Assembly: GCA_017471085.1 (NCBI GenBank)
Contig: JAFUWW010000109.1
Coordinates: 1-5,826 of the forward strand
Source of the DNA: Bacteroidales bacterium
Lineage (GTDB): Bacteria > Bacteroidota > Bacteroidia > Bacteroidales > UBA932
Direction: 5' to 3'
DNA: 5,826 nucleotides
Made by a program: the position numbers and the translations under genes. This document shows positions 1 to 5,074 of the stretch, in pieces; the first letter of the stretch is position 1; each line of letters begins with the position of its first letter. The notes beneath the pieces were generated by a model. That model ran no database searches. It saw only the letters and a program-made list of their open reading frames with translations, and had not been told where the DNA came from.

Positions 1-105
1 GAAGAACGCCCAGAAATAGAATTGGGTGAACAGCAGCGGATGGGCCTGGTCGAAGGAGAAGAGGCTGATGAAGAAATCCTGTATGATGTTCCACAGCTCC
101 GTCAT
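1..105 (-). CDS. MBOAT-family O-acyltransferase, N-terminal 35 codons only (AlgI-like)
   Basis: Only the first 35 codons are in the window; the gene continues past the left edge. The protein begins MTELWNIIQDFFISLFSFDQ and goes on with an aromatic, hydrophobic stretch containing LLFTQFYFWAFF. This is the kind of start I recognise from AlgI/DltB-like membrane-bound O-acyltransferases of Bacteroidetes, where a short amphipathic head leads into the first membrane helix. Such proteins carry acyl groups across the inner membrane for transfer to extracytoplasmic glycans. The catalytic histidine region lies outside the window, so the family call rests on the N-terminus and on context. The ATG (105-103) overlaps the TGA of the upstream SGNH gene in an ATGA, which fixes the start and suggests translational coupling. 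MBOAT genes paired with SGNH genes (AlgI with AlgJ/AlgX, PatA with PatB) support the reading. Confidence 0.75.
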   Translation of the reverse strand, partial: MTELWNIIQDFFISLFSFDQAHPLLFTQFYFWAFF

Positions 106-1292
106 CTTTCCTTATGGTAAGCTTCCATGATGGCCTCGAACAGGAGGTCTCCCAGCAGGCGGTATCCGTCCGTGGTGAAATGGATCTTGTCGCTCTGGGC
201 CAGCCCGGCGGTCTGCCAGTCGGACATGGAACCCGTTCCGCCCATGATGCCGAACAGGTCCCAGAAAACGCCCTTGTACTCTTTTGCCAGGTCTTCGAAG
301 GCACGCTCCGCCTCTGCCGTGTAGGGGTTGATGGAACGGCGGCGCCAGCTGTCGTTGATTCCGGTGAAGAGGATGGCGCAATGCGGATTCACCCGCCGCA
401 CCATGCCGATCAGCTTCCGGTAGTTGGCCTTGAACCGCACCGGGTCGAAATCGCCCTGGATGTCGTTGATGCCTATCGAGAACAGCACCAGGTCCGGATG
501 CACCCGCCTCAGGTCCTGTTCCCAGTCGTCGCACTTGAGCCAGGAACCCGTGGCGGCGCCGTTCACGCCGGCTTCCACCATGGTGAAGCCGTATCCCGGC
601 TTGTCCAGATAGAGGCCTTTCAGCGTGTATCGGCCCGGAGTGCCGGTAAAGCCCAGCTGCACCCAGTCGGTGTAATAGGGCAGGTCGAAGTGGGTGTAGC
701 CGCCGCCGGTGATGCCCCGCACGGTGTCGCGGCCCTGGAGCAGCAGCACAGGCTCCATGGAACCGTAGCCCATGACGTCCACCCGGTTGAAGGTGTAGCG
801 GGGCTGGTGCATGTGCGCCTCCCTGGGCAGCAGGTCGATGGCGACGGTGGCCGTGGTATCGTGGGCCGTGACCGCCATGCCGGTGAGCCCCATCACGCAC
901 TCCGGTTTCAGGCAGTTGGAGTTCTCCCAGTTGCCCGTATAGGACGATGAATAGCTGACGGGGGTGTTGGTTCCGGCGGCGGAAAAGGGGAAAACCAGCC
1001 CCCGGCCGCCGTCCATGCCGTATCGCATGGCCAGGAAGTTGCTGCGGAGCCGGTCTGTCCACGTGCCGGCCTGCACATGGGAGCCGCCCACGTGGAGGAC
1101 GCGCACGTCGCCCCGGCCGGTGAGGACCAGCGTGTCCAGTTTTCTCAGGAACAGGCGGAAATCGGCCGATTCCCCTCCGGGATACTGCAGCGAGTTCTTC
1201 TCCGTGCGGATGAACGGATAACGGGGCAGGCGGCGGGCCTCCAGGGAGGCCGTCGAGAGCAGCAGCAAAACGATGGGAATCAGTCGCTTCAT
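102..1292 (-). CDS. Secreted SGNH/GDSL-family protein, probable partner of the MBOAT acyltransferase
   Basis: 396 residues with an N-terminal signal peptide (MKRLIPIVLLLLSTASLEA, then RR), so it probably acts in the periplasm or beyond. SGNH blocks are visible: block I as HVGGSHVQAG with candidate nucleophile Ser71, a block II-like GVNGA at about 242-246, block III as GIND (274-277), and block V as DKIH with candidate Asp368 and His371. The segment between blocks I and II (about 105-240) is rich in Thr, Tyr and Gly and may be a beta-sandwich, possibly glycan binding; this is inference. Block I has Gly where GDS is usual. A reading frame without stops extends further upstream to 1460, but the ATG at 1292 is chosen because it starts a good signal peptide and overlaps the previous stop in an ATGA. 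The longer version would overlap the preceding gene by 172 bases and begin with low-complexity sequence. It is the middle gene of the trio and likely takes part in acyl transfer to, or removal from, a glycan. It could be a plain esterase instead. Confidence 0.85.
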   Translation of the reverse strand: MKRLIPIVLLLLSTASLEARRLPRYPFIRTEKNSLQYPGGESADFRLFLRKLDTLVLTGRGDVRVLHVGGSHVQAGTWTDRLRSNFLAMRYGMDGGRGLVFPFSAAGTNTPVSYSSSYTGNWENSNCLKPECVMGLTGMAVTAHDTTATVAIDLLPREAHMHQPRYTFNRVDVMGYGSMEPVLLLQGRDTVRGITGGGYTHFDLPYYTDWVQLGFTGTPGRYTLKGLYLDKPGYGFTMVEAGVNGAATGSWLKCDDWEQDLRRVHPDLVLFSIGINDIQGDFDPVRFKANYRKLIGMVRRVNPHCAILFTGINDSWRRRSINPYTAEAERAFEDLAKEYKGVFWDLFGIMGGTGSMSDWQTAGLAQSDKIHFTTDGYRLLGDLLFEAIMEAYHKER

Positions 1293-2722
1293 CGGCCCAT
1301 TACCTCTTGCACCCGGTCTCCGGGAAAGGTTTTCCGAAGCTGGTAGAAATCGTAGTAAGTAAGGAAGGAGCGGGACAGGGCCTCGCCCACTTTCTGGGCG
1401 CCTGCGGGGGTGAAATGGATATAGTCCGGACCCGCATAGGCCGGGCGGTGCTTCACCCACTGCCCCATGGAGTTCTCGCCGCCCATCATGCGGTAGAGGT
1501 CCCAGTAGGCGGCGTTGTTGCGGAGGGCGGTGGCTTTGAGCGAATCCACCATTTCCGGCAGCCGCGGCCAGGTGACGATGCGTCCGTTCACGCTTTTGCC
1601 CATATCCGACGGGCCGATGAACAGGATCCGGGCCTCGGGGGCGACCTCGTGGAAATACTGGATCTGTTTGGCAATCTGTTCCTGATACTGGGCGATCACC
1701 TTGGTGGAACGGGCCACGGGCATGTAATTGCCGCCGAACTGCAGGATGATCATCTGCGTATTGTCCATGGCGAAACTCTCCTGCATCAGCGGCTTGGAAA
1801 TCCGGGTGAAAATGGTGCCGGAACAGCCTCGGAGCGGGATATTGTCTACGCTTACGCCGGCGTCTCCGTCGGCCGCGACACCGTAGATTTCCGCATTGCC
1901 CTTAAAGGTGAGGGTCGCTTTCTGCACGGGCCGGGAGAATTTCCACGTAACCAGGGTGGTGCCGCTTTCGGCATCCCGCACCACGGCTTCCGGTTTCAGC
2001 GTATCGGATACGGCCTTTGCGGAGAAATCCTTTGATGCACGCCCGTACAGCACGGAAACCCGCGAGAAGGTCTGGGTGTTTTCCTTGGCGGTTTTCTGGC
2101 GGGAGACCCGGAGCGAAAGGGTTCCGCCGCCGGAAAGCTGCACCACCTGGGCCATCACCCCGTAGCGGTTGTGGCCGGCGCGCACCGTGGTGGAATCGCC
2201 GTACATCGTATAATGCACGAATCCGCCGGAGGCCGATTTGCCGATGGTGCCGGAAGGGACGTTCGACAGGGCGGGGAACATGCCCGTACCCAGGCCGCCG
2301 AAGCGCTCCTGCAGGGCCTGGCGCAGTTCGGAGGAAATGCGGTCCATCTCTATCTGCGAATCCCCATAATGGACGATACGGACCGGAAGCGCCTGTTTAT
2401 CTGCGCTTTCCAGCTGTCGGAACACCGGGTCCAGGAAGTGGTAATCGTCGTTCGGGAGATAGATGCGGTCCGGGTTTTCGTAGAAGAAAGTCCGGTAATA
2501 GTTGAGCGTGTCGGATTCCATCCGGAAACGGCTTTCCACCGCCATCAGCACGGAGTCTACGTCCACTTTCTTTTCGCGGGCGTCCCGCAGGGCACCCTCG
2601 TAGGAGGCGAAACGGACGGTCAGCGGTCCCACGGGGATTCCGTCGGCCGGAAAAAACAACCAGCCAATCCCGAGGAGCGCAAAAACGCCGAAAAGAAATA
2701 TGACAACCTGACGGGCCTTCAT
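1289..2722 (-). CDS. Membrane-anchored SGNH/GDSL-family protein, paralogue of the next gene
   Basis: 477 residues. One hydrophobic helix at about 6-24 (VVIFLFGVFALLGIGWLFF) with basic residues before it suggests a signal anchor, leaving the body in the periplasm. Block I is HYGDSQIE with candidate nucleophile Ser122. Block V is DYIH with Asp433 and His436. Block III reads FGGN (329-332), with the Asn but not the following Asp. The stretch from about 165 to 290 looks beta-rich and may be an accessory glycan-binding fold; this is inference. It shares with its neighbour a GG-x-G-x-x-FP-like segment after block I and an identically spaced W-D-L-(Y/F)-x2-M-G-G-x2-S-M-x2-W block (407-422 here, 344-359 there). 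The two are therefore diverged paralogues. It is the first gene of the trio, starts just after a promoter box, and its TGA overlaps the next ATG. Substrate unknown; a role in glycan O-acylation follows from the MBOAT gene. Confidence 0.85.
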   Translation of the reverse strand: MKARQVVIFLFGVFALLGIGWLFFPADGIPVGPLTVRFASYEGALRDAREKKVDVDSVLMAVESRFRMESDTLNYYRTFFYENPDRIYLPNDDYHFLDPVFRQLESADKQALPVRIVHYGDSQIEMDRISSELRQALQERFGGLGTGMFPALSNVPSGTIGKSASGGFVHYTMYGDSTTVRAGHNRYGVMAQVVQLSGGGTLSLRVSRQKTAKENTQTFSRVSVLYGRASKDFSAKAVSDTLKPEAVVRDAESGTTLVTWKFSRPVQKATLTFKGNAEIYGVAADGDAGVSVDNIPLRGCSGTIFTRISKPLMQESFAMDNTQMIILQFGGNYMPVARSTKVIAQYQEQIAKQIQYFHEVAPEARILFIGPSDMGKSVNGRIVTWPRLPEMVDSLKATALRNNAAYWDLYRMMGGENSMGQWVKHRPAYAGPDYIHFTPAGAQKVGEALSRSFLTYYDFYQLRKTFPGDRVQEVMGR

Positions 2723-2732
2723 ACAAAGTTTG

Positions 2733-2763
2733 CAAAGATACGGAAAATCCGCCGCTTCGGCAA
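2733..2763 (-). promoter_or_regulatory. Bacteroidetes-type promoter for the SGNH-SGNH-MBOAT operon
   Basis: On the minus strand the sequence TATCTTTG (2740-2733) matches the TAnnTTTG -7 consensus of Bacteroidetes housekeeping promoters. A TTG (2763-2761) lies 20 bases upstream, at the spacing expected for the -33 element, though only three of its bases fit. The box ends 10 bases before the ATG at 2722, so any 5' leader would be only a few bases long. The spacer contains a short GCCG-AAG-CGGC hairpin, too weak to call a terminator for the preceding gene. Confidence 0.6.
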
Positions 2764-2773
2764 TACCTTCCCT

Positions 2774-3985
2774 TTAGAGAAGAGGGCCGGCTATCCGAAG
2801 GATATTGCACCAGATTTTATAGGCGAGGGGCCGGCCGTCGATGTCTTCCAGCGTTACTTCGGTGCTGTTTTCAAGGGCCTGGAGAATCATGGCCTTGATT
2901 TGTCCGGAAAGGGCTTCGTCATAGAAATAGGCATTCACTTCGTGGTTGAACAGCATGGCCCGGCCGTCCATGTTGACAGATCCCACGCTGGACAGATAAT
3001 CGTCACAGACAAATACTTTGCTGTGGTCGAAGATTCCGTTCGACTCATAAATCTTGACGCCGCCCCGCACGAGGCCTCTGTAATAAGACTGGTTGATGGG
3101 GGCCATGATGGCTTCGTCCAGCGTCTTGGGATTCGGAAGCACCAGCCGGACGTCAACCCCGCGGGCGGCCGCCCTCCGCAGAGCCTCCCGCAGTTTCGCC
3201 GGCGGGGAGAAGTAGGGCGTTTTGGCGTAAAAATAGCTTTGGGCGTGGTCCAGGGCCCAGATATAGGCCTGCATGTTCCAATGGTGCCAATACGGTTTGT
3301 CGGCCACGAGCTGGATGGTGACCCCATCCTCGAACGGCGGTGCGGGGGGATTGACGGAGAAGAGCTGTCCGCCGGTTATTCTCCACATTTTGACGAAGAT
3401 TCCTTCCATGGAGGAGACGGCCGGCCCCTGGATGCGGAGGTGCGTATCGTTCCATTCGTAGAAATACTGCCGGGCGATGTTCATGCCGCCCATGTAGCCG
3501 GTCTTCCCGTCTATCGTGACGATTTTCTGGTGATTCCGCGGATTCAGGGGGAACAGCGGATAGTGCTGGATTTCGACGCCGGCCAGTTTCAGGTTGTCGA
3601 AATAAGACCGCCGCTTGGTGAACTGCATCAAGTCTTCCACGATATACCGCACATCCAGTTTTTCCAGCCCCTTCAGGGCAAGGCCGATGCGGACATAGTC
3701 GCTTTCCGGATGGCGCCGGAAGGCAAAATACTCCATGTTTATGCTCTGACGGGCGTTCAGGATGTCCGTGGTCAGGCTGTACAGGTATTGTTCTCCGTTG
3801 GTAATCAGTTCCACGTGGTTGCCCAGGGTGGGAATCTGAAACCGCGACACGGCCAGCATTTCCGCGAGCGGACGGTAGGCCGGGCGGATCGCCTCCATGA
3901 CAGGCGCAGGAATAGTATCCTGTGCCCGCAGCAGGCTGGCCGAGAGCAGGATTCCGGTCAGCAGTATGCTGAATCTGGACGCCAT
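2774..3985 (-). CDS. Secreted phospholipase D-family protein, cardiolipin-synthase-like
   Basis: 403 residues with two HKD catalytic motifs typical of the phospholipase D superfamily. The first has His152, Lys154 and Asp159, followed by GGMN (166-169). The second has His321, Lys323 and Asp328, followed by GSVNMD (335-340). Bacterial cardiolipin synthases share this layout, as well as the WNDTHLRIQGPAV segment (178-190) and the N-H-E after the second motif. Such enzymes transfer phosphatidyl groups between phospholipids. Here the usual pair of N-terminal membrane helices is missing and a signal peptide (MASRFSILLTGILLSASLLR, then AQ) stands in its place, so the protein is probably exported. 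No lipobox cysteine is seen. A phospholipase or phosphodiesterase role is equally possible. The ATG at 3985 is chosen; a TTG three codons upstream would overlap rsmA. One base separates it from the rsmA stop, so the two genes are probably co-transcribed. Confidence 0.85.
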   Translation of the reverse strand: MASRFSILLTGILLSASLLRAQDTIPAPVMEAIRPAYRPLAEMLAVSRFQIPTLGNHVELITNGEQYLYSLTTDILNARQSINMEYFAFRRHPESDYVRIGLALKGLEKLDVRYIVEDLMQFTKRRSYFDNLKLAGVEIQHYPLFPLNPRNHQKIVTIDGKTGYMGGMNIARQYFYEWNDTHLRIQGPAVSSMEGIFVKMWRITGGQLFSVNPPAPPFEDGVTIQLVADKPYWHHWNMQAYIWALDHAQSYFYAKTPYFSPPAKLREALRRAAARGVDVRLVLPNPKTLDEAIMAPINQSYYRGLVRGGVKIYESNGIFDHSKVFVCDDYLSSVGSVNMDGRAMLFNHEVNAYFYDEALSGQIKAMILQALENSTEVTLEDIDGRPLAYKIWCNILRIAGPLL

Positions 3986-3986
3986 G

Positions 3987-4856
3987 CTATGCAAGGAGAT
4001 TGGTGAGGTCGGCGAATTCTTCCACGGACAGTTTTTCCGGTCTTTCCGAGAAAACCGGCCTGGCCAGGAAGGCGACGAGCTGTTCTTCGTCCCATCCTTC
4101 CCTTTCCGCCTTGGCCTTTGCCAGCGGCTTCAAGGGGTTCCGCATCATCTTCCGGCGCTGGCCAAAAGCCGTTTTCACCACCGTCTTGAAGAGGACCTCG
4201 TCGCAGCCTAAGGACGTGCGCCCGTTCCGCTTGAGGCGAATCACCGCGCTCTCCACCTTGGGCGGGGGGACAAAGCAGCCGGAACCCACGGTGAACAAGT
4301 ATTCAATGTCGTACCAGGCCTGCAGCAGCACGGACAGGATGCCGTACGTCTTGCTGCCGGGTTTTTCCGCAATGCGCTCCGCCACTTCCTTCTGCACCAT
4401 GCCCACCACTTCGGGAATCCGGTCCTTGTGGTCCAGCACCTTGAAAAAAATCTGGGACGATATGTTATAGGGGAAATTGCCGATGACGGCAAAGCTTTCC
4501 GGGAAAATCTTTTCCAGCTTCAGCGTGAGAAAATCGGCCTCCATCAGCCGTCCCTGCATCCCCGAGAAATGCGTGAGCAGGTACTCCACGCTCTCGGAAT
4601 CAATCTCCACCAGCTTCAGGTCGATATCGGCCCGCTCCAGCAGATATTGCGTAAGAACGCCCATCCCGGGCCCGACCTCCAAGACAGGGAAGGGATGCCC
4701 GGTCGTGGCCGGGCATGACGTAGGCCCGTCATCGCCGGCTCCTGCGTCATTGCCGGCTTGACCGGCAATCTGTAAGGCGTCCACAATGGCTCGGGCCACT
4801 TTCTGGTCCGTGAGAAAATGCTGCCCGAGGGCTTTTTTTGCTCGTACTTCTGTCAT
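3987..4856 (-). CDS. rsmA: 16S rRNA (adenine(1518)-N6/adenine(1519)-N6)-dimethyltransferase RsmA/KsgA
   Basis: 289 residues. This cytoplasmic enzyme uses S-adenosylmethionine to dimethylate two adjacent adenines near the 3' end of 16S rRNA, a late step in small-subunit assembly. Visible signatures are GQHFL (11-15), the SAM-binding motif LEVGPGMGVLT (59-69), the acidic pair in VEID (83-86) with Glu84, Asp108 in MEADFL, and the catalytic motif NFPYN (127-131). The conserved FVPPPKVESAVIRL segment (195-208) leads into the C-terminal domain, and FGQRRKMMRN (221-230) lies within it. The ATG at 4856 is chosen over a TTG three codons upstream, which lies inside the promoter box. The protein is about 20 residues longer than expected. 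The extra stretch, roughly residues 31-56 (rich in Gly, Ala, Asp and Thr), falls before the SAM motif and is encoded by a palindromic repeat. All catalytic motifs are intact and in frame, so the gene is probably functional. Confidence 0.96.
   Translation of the reverse strand: MTEVRAKKALGQHFLTDQKVARAIVDALQIAGQAGNDAGAGDDGPTSCPATTGHPFPVLEVGPGMGVLTQYLLERADIDLKLVEIDSESVEYLLTHFSGMQGRLMEADFLTLKLEKIFPESFAVIGNFPYNISSQIFFKVLDHKDRIPEVVGMVQKEVAERIAEKPGSKTYGILSVLLQAWYDIEYLFTVGSGCFVPPPKVESAVIRLKRNGRTSLGCDEVLFKTVVKTAFGQRRKMMRNPLKPLAKAKAEREGWDEEQLVAFLARPVFSERPEKLSVEEFADLTNLLA
4695..4769. repeat. Composite palindromic repeat inserted in frame within rsmA
   Basis: Two perfect 8-bp stems flank the element. 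ATGCCCGG/CCGGGCAT (4695-4702 and 4709-4716) has a 6-base loop. ATTGCCGG/CCGGCAAT (4749-4756 and 4762-4769) has a 5-base loop. Each stem is preceded by CGTC on its own strand, in opposite orientations, so they look like two related copies facing each other. Between them lies a half copy: CGTCATCGCCGGCT (4727-4740) matches CGTCATTGCCGGCT (4745-4758) at 13 of 14 positions, 18 bases apart. From first to last stem base is 75 nt, an exact multiple of three, and rsmA reads through it without a stop. The exact boundaries of the insertion cannot be told without a relative that lacks it. Confidence 0.85.
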
Positions 4857-4862
4857 AACACG

Positions 4863-4870
4863 CAAAGATA
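4863..4870 (-). promoter_or_regulatory. Bacteroidetes -7 promoter box for rsmA and the PLD gene
   Basis: The minus strand carries TATCTTTG, matching TAnnTTTG, ending only 6 bases before the rsmA ATG. It sits in a 12-base core (CCGTATCTTTGC) identical to that of the SGNH operon promoter. No good TTTG is seen at the -33 distance; a TTTTG at 4887-4883 is too close (12-base spacer), and TTTC at 4891-4888 gives a 17-base spacer. Transcription from this box would start at or within a few bases of the ATG, giving a leaderless or nearly leaderless mRNA. Confidence 0.55.
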
Positions 4871-4990
4871 CGGTTTTTATTCCAAAAGAAAGCGATTATC
4901 CCGAAATACAGGCCATCCAGTCGGCCGGCGACCTGTGCCAGCCCTGCCATACGCCAATCGGTGGAGGCTAACCTCTTGTAAATGAGTGCA

Positions 4991-5038
4991 TTAATGGTAG
5001 TTCCTGTGCGTCGCCAGACACACAGGAACTACCGTTAA
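4991..5038. repeat. 48-nt near-perfect inverted repeat after the peptidase gene, possible transcript end
   Basis: The arms GGTAGTTCCTGTG (4996-5008) and CACAGGAACTACC (5021-5033) are perfectly complementary over 13 bp. Beyond one C/A mismatch the inner bases GTC and GAC pair around a GCCA loop. Beyond one T/G wobble the outer TTAA and TTAA also pair, giving about 21 paired positions per arm. It begins 36 bases past the stop codon of the peptidase gene. No T-run follows on either strand, so it is not a classical Rho-independent terminator. It could be an mRNA 3'-end stabiliser, a terminator without a U-tract, or a copy of a dispersed palindromic repeat. Confidence 0.85.
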
Positions 5039-5074
5039 AGCGCTGAAAGCCAGATGGTTGAGCTCCACGATTCC

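Noticed and set aside
114..950. Plus-strand open frame of 278 codons opposite the secreted SGNH gene.
   Set aside because: Antisense shadow without recognisable motifs; the minus-strand protein has SGNH blocks and a signal peptide.
1293..1460. An extra 56-codon N-terminus for the secreted SGNH protein.
   Set aside because: It would overlap the preceding gene by 172 bases, reads as Arg/Pro/Gly-rich shadow sequence, and would bury the signal peptide. The ATGA overlap at 1289-1292 gives a better start.
1307..2035. Plus-strand open frame of 242 codons opposite the anchored SGNH gene.
   Set aside because: Same reason: no domain, no promoter or signal seen, and a well-supported gene lies on the other strand.
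2741..2773. A GCCG-AAG-CGGC hairpin followed by GGATTTT as a terminator after the PLD gene.
   Set aside because: The stem is only 4 bp and the T-run is short and displaced; it also overlaps the spacer of the promoter. Too weak to support.
2171..4006. An open frame of 611 codons on the plus strand across the PLD gene, the intergenic promoter and much of the first SGNH gene.
   Set aside because: It is antisense to two genes with clear catalytic motifs, and its translation is rich in His, Val, Arg, Gly and Asp with no recognisable domain. GC-rich third positions on the minus strand readily produce such stop-free antisense frames.
4695..4769. The rsmA palindromes as a terminator, attenuator or CRISPR-like repeat.
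   Set aside because: They lie inside a continuous coding frame, have no T-run, and do not form spaced direct repeats with unique spacers.
4747..4971. Small open frames on both strands around the start of rsmA (minus 4747-4950, plus 4786-4971).
   Set aside because: They overlap the rsmA start and its promoter in other frames, with no motif or start signal. Nothing suggests a real small gene in the 4857-5074 gap.
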